Shown here in pieces: positions 26,799 to 34,631 of a DNA stretch of 47,116 bases. A program made the position numbers and the translations under genes. Under the pieces are notes generated by a model. It searched no databases. It was not told the origin of the DNA and was given only the letters and a program-made list of their open reading frames with translations. Positions within the stretch are counted from its first letter, which is position 1, and every line of letters begins with the position of its first letter. Source of the stretch: JBGAWK01 sp044227665 (GTDB lineage Bacteria > Bacteroidota > Bacteroidia > Chitinophagales > JADIYW01); the NCBI GenBank assembly GCA_044227665.1, contig JBGAWK010000013.1:1-47116 (forward strand), written 5' to 3'.

Positions 26799-27167
26799 TT
26801 AGGCATTAATTTCTCTTTCGAGTTCTTCCATTTTTACAAAGTCTGTGGCCTCGGAAAGGGTATGGAAGATATTGAGGATGTTTTCGAGTTGGGATATTTT
26901 TATCAATGACTTTACCTGCTCATTGAGGTTGCAAAGTGCAAAAGTGCCATTGTTGTCTTTACACAATCTATTCGCCATTAGTATAGCACTCAATCCCGAG
27001 GAATCTACAAATTTTACATTGTTCAAATCCAATACTATGTTTTTATATCCTTCGTTGTGTATTACCGTAAGTTCAGTCTTGAGATGCGGAGCATTATTAG
27101 ATTGGAGTTTATCTTCATTCAGTTCAAAAACTACTAATATTTCATGTTTATCTATAGAATATTTCAT
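26799..27167 (-). CDS. STAS-domain anti-sigma-factor antagonist-like protein
   Basis: A short STAS protein of 122 residues from ATG 27167 (an upstream TTG at 27173 would add two residues). It has the NIVLDLNNVKFVDSSGLSAIL pattern with the DSSG loop, where Ser56 would be the phosphorylated residue in SpoIIAA-type switches. In that family the unphosphorylated form binds an anti-sigma factor. No kinase or phosphatase lies nearby, and Bacteroidota STAS proteins often have no known partner. The stop TAA is followed at once by the in-frame TTG start of rnz. An upstream -7 box at 27187-27194 indicates its own promoter. Confidence 0.88.
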   Translation of the reverse strand: MKYSIDKHEILVVFELNEDKLQSNNAPHLKTELTVIHNEGYKNIVLDLNNVKFVDSSGLSAILMANRLCKDNNGTFALCNLNEQVKSLIKISQLENILNIFHTLSEATDFVKMEELEREINA

Positions 27168-27186
27168 ACACAAATTTTTATGGATA

Positions 27187-27194
27187 CAAAGGTA
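27187..27194 (-). promoter_or_regulatory. -7 box TACCTTTG for the STAS-rnz pair
   Basis: Exact TAnnTTTG match on the minus strand, 19 bases before ATG 27167, within the gap after pdxJ. No TTG at about 19 bases further upstream was seen. Confidence 0.45.
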
Positions 27195-27200
27195 AAAAAA

Positions 27201-27914
27201 TTATGCCAGTTTAGCTTTGTACATTTGAATAGTATTTTGCATACCATAGTATAAAGCATCTACTGTAAGTGCATGACCTATGGAAACTTCTGCCAAATTA
27301 GGAATATGTTGCTTTAGAAAAGCTAAATTTTGTAGGTTGAGATCGTGGCCTGCATTTATGGGCAAGCGTAATTCTGAGGCATAAGCCGCAGCTTGCGCAT
27401 AAGGTGTTACGGCATTTAGGGCGTCGGTATGGTAGTCGTGCGCATAAGGGCCTGTATATAGTTCTATACGGTCGGCATTAGTGGACATAGCACCTTCTAC
27501 CATAGCTTTGTCAGGATTGAGGAATAGAGATACTCTTGCTCCGGACTCGTGGATTTCGGCAATTATCTCCTGAAGGAAAGAAGCGTGGACAATGGTGTCC
27601 CACCCATTGTCGGAGGTGAGGGCATTGGGCTTGTCTGGCACTAAGGTTACTTGCGCGGGGAGTACCTCTTTAATCATTTGCAAAAAACGCTTGTCAGGAT
27701 AGCCTTCAATATTGAATTCTGTATATACTACCTCTTTCAGCTCATAGCAATCTGCATATTTTACATGGCGTTCATCGGAACGCGGATGTACCGTGATGCC
27801 GTCGGCTCCAAATCGCTGTATATCTTTTGCGATAGCTGCAAGATTAGGGAAATTGCTGCCTCTGGCGTTGCGTATCAGTGCTATTTTATTGATATTTACA
27901 CTTAGATTAGTCAT
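27201..27914 (-). CDS. pdxJ: Pyridoxine 5'-phosphate synthase
   Basis: The 237-residue protein condenses 1-deoxyxylulose 5-phosphate with 3-amino-1-hydroxyacetone 1-phosphate in the DXP-dependent vitamin B6 pathway. Its N-terminus (LSVNINKIALIRNARG), ADGITVHPRSDERHV with the catalytic His, VTLVPDKP, SLFLNPD, DRIELYTGPYA, INAGHDLN and EVSIGHALT are all family landmarks. Length is normal. Its ATG overlaps the 3' end of the methyltransferase gene by 8 bases, so the two are cotranscribed with FKBP and DHH upstream. The codons are ordinary for this window. Confidence 0.95.
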   Translation of the reverse strand: MTNLSVNINKIALIRNARGSNFPNLAAIAKDIQRFGADGITVHPRSDERHVKYADCYELKEVVYTEFNIEGYPDKRFLQMIKEVLPAQVTLVPDKPNALTSDNGWDTIVHASFLQEIIAEIHESGARVSLFLNPDKAMVEGAMSTNADRIELYTGPYAHDYHTDALNAVTPYAQAAAYASELRLPINAGHDLNLQNLAFLKQHIPNLAEVSIGHALTVDALYYGMQNTIQMYKAKLA

Positions 27915-28722
27915 TCTTCTGTGTTATGATTATGTCCTGAAAACTGGTATATTCCTTGTTTCCGGTCCAACTGCCGTAGAGGATTTTTTTTACGGTAAGA
28001 CCATTTTTTGTGCAAAGTGCTAGAATATAATCTTCGGGATATCCTACGTTAGCTTCTGGAATATTTTTGTTTATGGTATAGTGATTTTTCCATGTATAGG
28101 CAAAATGTATGGAAGGATTGTATAGCCTTTTTTTATCTACAATAAAAAAAGTAGCTAATAGATGTCCTCCCGGCTTTAACACGCGTTTGATTTCCGAAAA
28201 ATAATGGGCGACATCTTCAGGAAGGAGGTGGGTAAATACTGAGGTGAGAAATACAAAATCCATTGTATCTTGTGACAAAGGCAGCAGATAATCTTTGGTA
28301 TATATTTTACTTTTGGGGTTGTATAAAGTATTAAAAATAGGGGCATGGATATAGGTAAAACGAGAGTCCTCGGGTGTAATTTTTGTCTTACACCACGAAA
28401 TACCTTCCTCTACAATATCTATACCAGTATAATGTCCATTTTTTGAAAGATAATCTTTGAAAGGTAACGCCATACGTCCCATGCCACAGCCTATTTCCAA
28501 AATTTGTGCATCAGGATGTATGAGCTGGAATTCTTTGAAATAAGAAAGAAACTCTTTGCCCGTAGCAATAAAATCTCCACTGCCGATAAAGTTTTTGCCT
28601 TCTGGTGGTATCATAGCGTCAGCGTTGCTGAAAATATCTTTTGGCATAAAATAAAGCCGCCGCACCCATTTCCTGCATGACAAGGGCAGGGCATAGTAGA
28701 TATGCCTGAGATACTGCCGCAT
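27907..28722 (-). CDS. Class I SAM-dependent methyltransferase
   Basis: The 271-residue enzyme has the Rossmann methyltransferase motifs: motif I ILEIGCGMGRMALPF, then YTGIDIVEEGISWC (motif II acidic residue) and the motif IV-like MDFVFLTSVFTHLLPEDVAHYFSEIKRVLKPGGHLLAT. The basic N-terminal stretch YYALPLSCRKWVRRLYF may be an amphipathic segment. The substrate is unknown; similar genes occur in polysaccharide and quinone pathways. It begins directly after the FKBP gene stop (TAA then ATG with no gap and in the same frame) and overlaps pdxJ by 8 bases. Confidence 0.85.
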   Translation of the reverse strand: MRQYLRHIYYALPLSCRKWVRRLYFMPKDIFSNADAMIPPEGKNFIGSGDFIATGKEFLSYFKEFQLIHPDAQILEIGCGMGRMALPFKDYLSKNGHYTGIDIVEEGISWCKTKITPEDSRFTYIHAPIFNTLYNPKSKIYTKDYLLPLSQDTMDFVFLTSVFTHLLPEDVAHYFSEIKRVLKPGGHLLATFFIVDKKRLYNPSIHFAYTWKNHYTINKNIPEANVGYPEDYILALCTKNGLTVKKILYGSWTGNKEYTSFQDIIITQKND

Positions 28723-29451
28723 TTACTTAGGGATTTTTATCTTCAAAGGGTCGTTCAATACGGGTACTTTGGGGTCTTGGGGTCTCTCTACGCTATTATT
28801 GATTTTAGCTTTCGGTGCTGGCGCATTCTTTTTCTTATTCTTGTCTTTACTGATAACTGTCACTACCTCTATGTCAAACTTCAAGTTGGCATGTTTAGGC
28901 AAATATTTACCCATAGAATACTGGGCATACGCCAATGTAGAAGGTGTAATAATAGTAGCTTTGGTACCTACGGGTAGATTGGGCAATACTTCATCCCACG
29001 CAGGTATTACCTGCCCTACGCCTAATACAAATTCTAGAGGCTGCTTGTAATCATGTGTAGAAAATATTTTTTTTCCGTATAACGTAGTGCCGATGCTATG
29101 AACCTGTACGCGGTCGTATTTTACGGCATAATCTCCATAGCCATATTCTTCTATAATATAGATGACCCCCGTGGGTGTCTGGAATATATCTTTACTTTTT
29201 TGTGTCTTGAGATAATTTTTTATAGAGTCTAAATCTTGCTTATATATGGAGGAGTCGTAGTTGCTGCCAAAAGATTTTACTCGGATAAGATTGCTATCTT
29301 GCAAGGAAGAATGTATATATCCTGTATCTGAAAATACACTCACTTTGGTAGGTAAATTTTTAATATCGTGTTTTTTCTTTTTTCTACATGAAGAAAAAAA
29401 TATACTGGATAGTATCAATGAGTAAATAGCAGCATAAAATATTCTCTTCAT
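28723..29451 (-). CDS. FKBP-type peptidyl-prolyl isomerase, exported lipoprotein
   Basis: The 242-residue product has a signal peptide with lipobox-like FFSSC (Cys about 22) followed by a basic run (RKKKKHDIKN). From about residue 95 an FKBP domain can be traced: 'VQVHSIGTTLYGKKIFSTHD', 'LEFVLGVGQVIPAWDEVLPNLPVGTKATIITPSTLAYAQ', 'LPKHANLKFDIEVVTV'. Several active-site residues match the family but a few aromatic ones are changed. The C-terminus is a Lys/Pro/Asn-rich tail. Such proteins help folding in the periplasm. It overlaps the DHH gene stop as TAATG, and its own stop abuts the methyltransferase ATG. Confidence 0.85.
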   Translation of the reverse strand: MKRIFYAAIYSLILSSIFFSSCRKKKKHDIKNLPTKVSVFSDTGYIHSSLQDSNLIRVKSFGSNYDSSIYKQDLDSIKNYLKTQKSKDIFQTPTGVIYIIEEYGYGDYAVKYDRVQVHSIGTTLYGKKIFSTHDYKQPLEFVLGVGQVIPAWDEVLPNLPVGTKATIITPSTLAYAQYSMGKYLPKHANLKFDIEVVTVISKDKNKKKNAPAPKAKINNSVERPQDPKVPVLNDPLKIKIPK

Positions 29452-30461
29452 TACACTATTTTATTCATTTTAAAATATTTTTCTATTACTTCAGTAATTT
29501 TCTTTATGGCAAGAGGTGGTGTGAGGATGGTTCTGCCTCCAGCAGCATTCTTATGTCCGCCGCCTTCAAAATAGGTTCTACAGATTTCATCCACAGATAT
29601 GTTGCCTTTGGAACGAAAGGAGAGTTTGATAATATCTTTTTCTTCTTTGATAAGTATAGCAATTTTTATGCCTTTGATGCTAAGAGGATAGTTTACCAAT
29701 CCCTCCGTATCTCCGGCTTGCAGATGGTAGGTTCTGGCATCTTTTCTGTCCACTACGATAAAGGCAATGCCTAAATCGCTATTTATAGTCATTTTATTTA
29801 GCAGACTGTTGCCTAAAAATCTCACTCTATTTTCGCTTCCATTGCCATTGAGTTGTTCGAGTACATAATGTATATCCAAGCCACAATCTAAGAGTGCCGC
29901 AGTAGTGGTAAAAGCTGCCTTGTTTACGGCACCATTTTGGAAACCCCCGGTGTCAGTATATAGTCCAGTATATATGCATTGTGCCACCTCGCTACTTATC
30001 TGTGGATGTTCTTCCATAATATGTAGAAACCTATAGACCAATTCGCAGGTAGAACAGGCTTTAGTATCTGATAATGACCATTGAAAAGTATCGGGTTTGA
30101 GATGGTGATCTATCAATACTATAGGTATGGATAATGTCCTTATAAAGGTATCCATAGGTGCTATACGTGGCAATGTGTTGAAATCCAAGCAGAAGATGAG
30201 GTCAGCATTCTCCAAATATATTTCGCTATCTTCTTTATTTTGTGTGTAAACCCAAACATTGTCGTTGCCAGGCATCCAATTGAAATATTCAGGGTATTCT
30301 GTAGGTGTAATTACTTGCACCTGATGACCCCTCTCCGTAAGATAGTTATACATAGCCATAGAAGACCCCATGGCATCGCCGTCGGGACGCTGGTGGGTGG
30401 TGATGACAATATTACAAGGTTGGCTTAGTAAAGTATGCAGTGCCTGCCAATCTGAATTCAT
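29451..30461 (-). CDS. NrnA-like DHH/DHHA1 phosphoesterase (oligoribonuclease/PAP phosphatase type)
   Basis: From ATG 30461 the product is 336 residues; a TTG at 30497 could add twelve. It carries the DHH domain (NIVITTHQRPDGDAMGSS; LIFCLDFNTLPRI; VLIDHHLKP; YTDTGGFQ) and the DHHA1 domain with the GGGHKNAAGG signature. This is the bifunctional oligoribonuclease/pAp-phosphatase NrnA family, which degrades short RNAs and 3'-phosphoadenosine 5'-phosphate. All metal ligands are visible. It is the first gene of a minus-strand run with the FKBP, methyltransferase and pdxJ genes, divergent from ndk across an 80-base gap. Confidence 0.9.
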   Translation of the reverse strand: MNSDWQALHTLLSQPCNIVITTHQRPDGDAMGSSMAMYNYLTERGHQVQVITPTEYPEYFNWMPGNDNVWVYTQNKEDSEIYLENADLIFCLDFNTLPRIAPMDTFIRTLSIPIVLIDHHLKPDTFQWSLSDTKACSTCELVYRFLHIMEEHPQISSEVAQCIYTGLYTDTGGFQNGAVNKAAFTTTAALLDCGLDIHYVLEQLNGNGSENRVRFLGNSLLNKMTINSDLGIAFIVVDRKDARTYHLQAGDTEGLVNYPLSIKGIKIAILIKEEKDIIKLSFRSKGNISVDEICRTYFEGGGHKNAAGGRTILTPPLAIKKITEVIEKYFKMNKIV

Positions 30462-30516
30462 AGGCACGAAGGTCTTTAAATTATCGTGAATAGCCAAATT
30501 ATTGACGCGTAAAACC

Positions 30517-30524
30517 TATTTTTG
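30517..30524 (+). promoter_or_regulatory. -7 box TATTTTTG upstream of ndk
   Basis: Exact TAnnTTTG match, 16 bases before the ndk ATG in the short gap shared with the divergent DHH gene. A TTG at 30502-30504 is too close (12 bases) to be a standard -33 element. Confidence 0.5.
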
Positions 30525-30540
30525 CACAAAAATTTAAAAT

Positions 30541-30960
30541 ATGTCAGGCAACAGAACATTCACCATGATTAAACCCGATGCTGTAGAAGCTAACAATATC
30601 GGAAATATCCTATCTATGATTAATAATGCAGGTTTTCGTATCGTAGCGATGAAATACACGCAACTTTCTACTACACAAGCAGGTACGTTCTACGAAGTAC
30701 ATAAAGAGCGTCCGTTTTATGGAGAATTGGTGGAATTTATGAGCAGAGGACCTATTGTGGCAGCTATCTTGGAAAAAGATAATGCTGTAGAAGACTTCCG
30801 CAAACTTATAGGCGCAACAAATCCGGCACAGGCAGAAGAAGGCACTATAAGAAAAAAATATGCTGCCAGCATAGGTGAAAATGCTGTTCATGGCTCTGAT
30901 TCTGATGAAAATGCCGCTATTGAAGGCAGTTTCTTTTTTTCAGGTCTTGATAGATTCTAA
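30541..30960 (+). CDS. ndk: Nucleoside diphosphate kinase
   Basis: The 139-residue enzyme transfers the gamma phosphate between nucleoside triphosphates and diphosphates. It has the family start RTFTMIKPDAVE, the FYEVHKERPFYGELVEFMSRGP segment and the catalytic His117 in NAVHGSDS, and it ends in FFFSGLDRF instead of the longer tail of many homologues. The ATG follows a -7 box and an AAAATTTAAAAT leader. It stands alone, between the divergent DHH gene and tRNA-Leu. Confidence 0.97.
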   Translation: MSGNRTFTMIKPDAVEANNIGNILSMINNAGFRIVAMKYTQLSTTQAGTFYEVHKERPFYGELVEFMSRGPIVAAILEKDNAVEDFRKLIGATNPAQAEEGTIRKKYAASIGENAVHGSDSDENAAIEGSFFFSGLDRF

Positions 30961-30977
30961 TATTTCTTGCTTAGTAC

Positions 30978-31007
30978 TTGCATAAGTAAGAAGTATATGT
31001 ATCTTTG
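30978..31007 (+). promoter_or_regulatory. Promoter of tRNA-Leu: TTG and TATCTTTG spaced by 19 bases
   Basis: TTG at 30978-30980 and TATCTTTG at 31000-31007 are separated by 19 bases, the full Bacteroidota -33/-7 arrangement. It lies 33 bases before the mature tRNA. It is the best promoter in the window and shows that the -7 consensus used elsewhere applies to this genome. Confidence 0.7.
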
Positions 31008-31040
31008 CACTCCGTTGTATAGAGATACAATCTTACTGTT

Positions 31041-31123
31041 GCCGAAGTGGCGGAATTGGTAGACGCGCACGACTCAAAATCGTGTACCCAAAAGGTGTGT
31101 GGGTTCGATTCCCACCTTCGGTA
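31041..31123 (+). tRNA. tRNA-Leu (anticodon CAA)
   Basis: The sequence folds into a class II cloverleaf. The acceptor GCCGAAG pairs with CTTCGGT, including a G-U at the first pair. The D arm contains GGTAGACGC, the anticodon stem CACGA/TCGTG encloses CTCAAAA with anticodon CAA, a long variable arm follows (ACCCAAAAGGTG), and the T arm is GTGGG-TTCGATT-CCCAC. The discriminator is A and CCA is not encoded. It reads UUG codons. A full -33/-7 promoter lies just upstream. Confidence 0.96.
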
Positions 31124-31167
31124 CTAAATATAAAGTTGGCAATGTAAAGCCGACTGTAAATTATCAG

Positions 31168-31189
31168 AGTGAGATTTCACTGCATTTTT
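31168..31189 (+). terminator. Weak hairpin plus T-run after tRNA-Leu
   Basis: A 5-bp stem AGTGA/TCACT with a 4-base loop is followed three bases later by five Ts, 45 bases after the tRNA. The stem is short, so this is only a candidate. Confidence 0.25.
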
Positions 31190-31242
31190 CTATAAATTGT
31201 TTTTTATAAAAGCGAAACGGTTAGATTTTGCCTGCTTCGTCT

Positions 31243-32190
31243 TCAACTCTTTTCCAATATTTCTTTGATTACGGCTTGTGCTGCCCATTCTCTGTTGCCG
31301 GCTTGCGCTATCACGATGCTGTCGGGACTATCTATTACTTCGTCTGACACTACCACATTGCGACGTACCGGAAGGCAATGCATAAATTTGGCATTGTTGG
31401 TAAGTGCCATCTTCTTCTGAGTAATCATCCATGAGGAATCGTGGCTTAGTATTTGCCCGTAATGGCTATAGGAAGACCAATTTTTGGCATATATAAAGTC
31501 AGCATTTTCAAAGGCTTCCTCTTGGCAGTAATATATCTTCGTATTGCCTGTATATTTTTCATCCAATTCATACCCCTTGGGGTGTGTAATTACAAATTCT
31601 ACATCAGCACGGGACATCCACTGCGCAAAACTGTTGGATACACACTGTGGTAATGCTTTGATGTGCGGTGCCCAAGTGAGTACTATCTTTGGACGTGTTA
31701 CTTTACTGTACTCTCGTATCGTCATGAGGTCAGTAAGTGATTGCAAGGGGTGTAGTGTGGCTGATTCTAGGCTTACAACAGGTCGCTGTACATATTGAAC
31801 AAATTTCTGTAAAATATGCTCACTATAGTCTTTGTTTTTGTCCGTAAGGGTAGGGAAGGAGCGTATGCCTACAATATCGGCGTACTGTCCCATGACGGCG
31901 GCACCCTCTTTGATATGTTCTGCTGTACTACCATCCATGATAACTCCATCGTCATACTCCATCTGCCAGGAGTCCTGGCCTACATTTAGTACTATCGTAT
32001 GCATACCTAGATTTTGTGCTGCCTTTTGTGTACTCAGTCGCGTGCGTAGGCTCGCATTAAGGAACACCAAGAGCATGGTCTTATTCTTGCCTAAATGTTG
32101 AGAGGCAAAAGGATTAGCTTTTATAGCCAAAGCCTTCTGTGCCAGCGTTTCTATGCAGGGAACATCGTCGGCGGATAAAAAATTACGCAT
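31243..32190 (-). CDS. argF': N-succinylornithine/N-acetylornithine carbamoyltransferase
   Basis: The 315-residue enzyme carbamoylates an N-acylated ornithine in the Bacteroidetes variant of arginine synthesis, instead of plain ornithine. Visible motifs are the carbamoyl-phosphate loop NASLRTRLSTQKAAQNLG, GVIMDGSTAEH, IVGIRSF, HPLQSLTDLMTI, AKNWSSYSHYGQ and FMHCLPVRRNVVVSDEV. Residue 90, which decides between succinyl- and acetyl-ornithine in characterised enzymes, is Ala here; published work as I recall it has Pro in the Bacteroides succinyl enzyme and Glu in the Xanthomonas acetyl enzyme, with Ala shifting an enzyme toward succinyl use. The gene begins 1 base after the argD stop, in a TGATATG junction, so they form an operon. 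Confidence 0.93.
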   Translation of the reverse strand: MRNFLSADDVPCIETLAQKALAIKANPFASQHLGKNKTMLLVFLNASLRTRLSTQKAAQNLGMHTIVLNVGQDSWQMEYDDGVIMDGSTAEHIKEGAAVMGQYADIVGIRSFPTLTDKNKDYSEHILQKFVQYVQRPVVSLESATLHPLQSLTDLMTIREYSKVTRPKIVLTWAPHIKALPQCVSNSFAQWMSRADVEFVITHPKGYELDEKYTGNTKIYYCQEEAFENADFIYAKNWSSYSHYGQILSHDSSWMITQKKMALTNNAKFMHCLPVRRNVVVSDEVIDSPDSIVIAQAGNREWAAQAVIKEILEKS

Positions 32191-32191
32191 A

Positions 32192-33331
32192 TCAGGAAAG
32201 GGTTTCTAAGGAAAGGGTTAATGCCGATAAAAATTTATCTATGTGTTTTTTCTTTATATTCAGTGGAGGTAATATTCTAAGGGTGTGTGAGTCCGAGGCA
32301 TTGCCCGTAAATATTTTATGTTCAAACAATAGATGATTTCTGAGATTAGCTATAGGGAAATCAAAACTTACACCCAGCATAAGTCCTCTCCCTCGGATAC
32401 TTTTTATCTGAGGTATATGGGCTAATCCTGATAGTAGCAACTTGCTCATCTTGTCGGCATGAGAAAGTAGTTGATGTTCTTCTATAATATCCAATACTGC
32501 AATACCGGCAGCGCACGCCAGCGGTGACCCTCCAAAAGTAGTGCCCAGCATACCATGTTTGGCTTGTATCTTAGGATGAATGGCTACAGCACCGATAGGG
32601 AAGCCATTACCTATGCCTTTTGCCATAGTGATGATGTCGGGCTTTACATCCGACCATTGGTGGGCAAAGTACTTTCCGGTACGACCACAGCCACACTGTA
32701 TTTCGTCAGCAATAAATAGGGCATTATGTGTATTGCAAAGATTTTCTATAGCTTTCAAAAATTGTGTATCGGCTTCATATATGCCAGCTACACCTTGTAT
32801 GGGTTCTACGATTACGGCAGCTATATCTTTATCTTTTTCAAAGGCTTCTTGTAGTGCTTCTATATCATTAAAAGGTAGGAATAGGACGAAACTGTCATCA
32901 TTAATGGGTGCTTTTATACCCTTATTGTCGGTAACAGCTACTGCCGCTGATGTGCGGCCATGAAAGGCCTTGTGGAAGGCTATTACTTTCTTTTTCTTAG
33001 TATAAAAAGATGCCAGTTTGAGTGCATTTTCATTGGCTTCTGCACCGCTATTGCATAAGAATAGATGGTAGTCCTCATAACTGGAGATGGTGCCCAGTTT
33101 TTTGGCAAAATCGCTTTGAAGGTCTATATATACCGAGTTTGAATAGTAGGCTAACTTATTGAGTTGGTGCTGAAGTCTATGGACGTAGTATTTTTCATTA
33201 TGTCCTATAGAAATTACAGCGTGACCTCCGTAAAAATCCATATATCTATTCCCTTGTGCATCATAAATATATATGCCTTTACCTTTTACGGGATGGATAT
33301 CGTACAAAGGATATACATCAAAAATTTTCAT
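32192..33331 (-). CDS. argD: Acetylornithine/succinylornithine aminotransferase
   Basis: From ATG 33331 the product has 379 residues; a TTG at 33337 adds two but lies inside the -7 box. It is a class III PLP aminotransferase: LFLCNSGAEANENALKLA, KVIAFHKAFHGRTSAAVAVT, VIVEPIQGVAG, LFIADEIQCGCGRTGK, TMAKGIGNGFPIGAV with the PLP lysine, and GTTFGGSPLACAAG. It transfers the delta-amino group from N-acylornithine to 2-oxoglutarate in arginine synthesis. It is followed 1 base later by argF', so these adjacent steps are cotranscribed from a promoter whose -7 box ends 3 bases before the ATG. Confidence 0.95.
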   Translation of the reverse strand: MKIFDVYPLYDIHPVKGKGIYIYDAQGNRYMDFYGGHAVISIGHNEKYYVHRLQHQLNKLAYYSNSVYIDLQSDFAKKLGTISSYEDYHLFLCNSGAEANENALKLASFYTKKKKVIAFHKAFHGRTSAAVAVTDNKGIKAPINDDSFVLFLPFNDIEALQEAFEKDKDIAAVIVEPIQGVAGIYEADTQFLKAIENLCNTHNALFIADEIQCGCGRTGKYFAHQWSDVKPDIITMAKGIGNGFPIGAVAIHPKIQAKHGMLGTTFGGSPLACAAGIAVLDIIEEHQLLSHADKMSKLLLSGLAHIPQIKSIRGRGLMLGVSFDFPIANLRNHLLFEHKIFTGNASDSHTLRILPPLNIKKKHIDKFLSALTLSLETLS

Positions 33332-33334
33332 ACT

Positions 33335-33342
33335 CAAAAGTA
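33335..33342 (-). promoter_or_regulatory. -7 box TACTTTTG, 3 bases before the argD start codon
   Basis: Exact TAnnTTTG on the minus strand. With the usual placement of this box its transcript would begin at or next to the A of the argD ATG. Confidence 0.5.
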
Positions 33343-33509
33343 TTTTTTATTGATAAAATTTCCCACATGGATGTATCAATTTTATGTTACCAGATATTTT
33401 AAGTCCCTATAAATCTATATATGCATAGCTGTTTCGGAATAATAAAGTAGAATGACAAGATACAATAATGAATGATTTCATGCTATATTTAACTTCCTAA
33501 ATATTGGAT

Positions 33510-34259
33510 ATGTCAAAAATCTACACTGCCGTATGCTATATCTGTGTCATGAGTCTCTGTACAGCATGTTTTGATATAGATGAATATTTGATAATGAAAA
33601 AAAATGGCAGTGGCAGTTATTCTATAAAGATAAGTATGGAGAGATTCCTTAGTGAGATAAAAGCGTATGCAGATGTACATCCCGAATCCGTAAGTCCCGC
33701 TGAAGCGGAAGAAGATGAGAATGATTTTACTTCTTACGATGCAATAATAATTTCAAAAAAGCAAGCATTAGCACAAATAAAAGGTATAAGTAAAGTTTCA
33801 GCATCCTTTGATACGGTCAATTATGCCATAAGCATGGATTTTGAATATGCTAATTTGGAAGCATTGAATGAAGGTCTGGCAGCAGCACAGTTGTTCACAA
33901 CTATTGACAACACCCCTGTGCCATCAGGATTCAAATATTTTGAATGGAAAGAGAATACCCTCGTTCGCCACGAAGACCCTAATTTTAAAAAGTCATTTCA
34001 GTTACCACAAAGCAAGCAATCCCCTAATGCCGTCATGAAAGGCTTGGATATGGCTATGTTTTTACAAGATGTCACCTACAATACCCACTATATATTTGAT
34101 AATGCTGTAAAATCTTATACTCATGAAAATGTTCAGTATGAAAAATCTAATACTACTATAGTACAAAAGATATATCCTTTCAAATCTTCTAAGGGCGCTG
34201 AGAATAGTTTAGAGGGTGTTTTTGAATTTTTTAGTAAAAAAAGAGGTAAAAACCAATAA
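33510..34259 (+). CDS. Lipoprotein of unknown function
   Basis: From ATG 33510 the 249-residue product starts with a lipoprotein signal (hydrophobic segment and LCTAC with lipid Cys about residue 20). Directly after it is FDIDEYLIMKKNGSGSYSIKISM, recalling the beta-sheet start of LppM-like lipoproteins that contain a short charged central region (here SPAEAEEDENDFTS). The C-terminal half is strand-rich with aromatic residues. I do not recognise a family with certainty. A TTG at 33504 could add two residues. Downstream lies the remains of a broken gene, so the pair may once have been larger. Confidence 0.55.
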   Translation: MSKIYTAVCYICVMSLCTACFDIDEYLIMKKNGSGSYSIKISMERFLSEIKAYADVHPESVSPAEAEEDENDFTSYDAIIISKKQALAQIKGISKVSASFDTVNYAISMDFEYANLEALNEGLAAAQLFTTIDNTPVPSGFKYFEWKENTLVRHEDPNFKKSFQLPQSKQSPNAVMKGLDMAMFLQDVTYNTHYIFDNAVKSYTHENVQYEKSNTTIVQKIYPFKSSKGAENSLEGVFEFFSKKRGKNQ

Positions 34260-34592
34260 ACTGTTTGATAATGAGATTGTTATAGTCAATTTTAAAAAAG
34301 ATAGTATCACGGATCAACCTGATAGGCGAGTTTTTTTAGGACTATTTACCTTTAAATCCGTAAATAATTTTGTTAGCATTTATGGAAATTATTTAAATGA
34401 CTTAAAGAATGGGGCGTGGAAATCTGTATTACTAATGTTCCCAACACAGATATTATTATGAAATATGTAATTAGCGCAAATATTTCAGGTAGTTTTAAAG
34501 AGGAAACCCATGATGGCATCTAGCATCTTCCCAAAACTAAAGTTATACATTGTCCGAAAAAAAATTATGTTGCTAAAATTGAGTTTTTCTAA
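34260..34592 (+). pseudogene. Decayed gene fragment downstream of the lipoprotein
   Basis: A coding-like trace runs through three segments: KLFDNEIVIVNFKKDSITDQ...NGAWKSVLL (to about 34437), then after a frame change TNVPNTDIIMKYVISANISGSF...THDGI ending at an in-frame TAG at 34522-34524, then HLPKTKVIHCPKK in the same frame, and after another shift at the A-run (34558-34564) NYVAKIEFF to TAA 34590-34592. At least two frameshifts and one stop are needed to join them, which suggests a gene in decay. The protein family is not recognised. A chance series of short ORFs is possible but the smooth residue composition argues against it. Confidence 0.45.
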
Positions 34593-34631
34593 ACTTTTTT
34601 AATAATATTGTATTATAATATAATATTTACA

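Noticed and set aside
30462..30497. TTG start at 30497 for the DHH gene
   Set aside because: ATG at 30461 leads directly into the conserved domain; the extra twelve residues have no support.
31190..31212. AT-only stem after tRNA-Leu as a terminator
   Set aside because: The stem is weak and lies in an A/T run where such pairs occur by chance.
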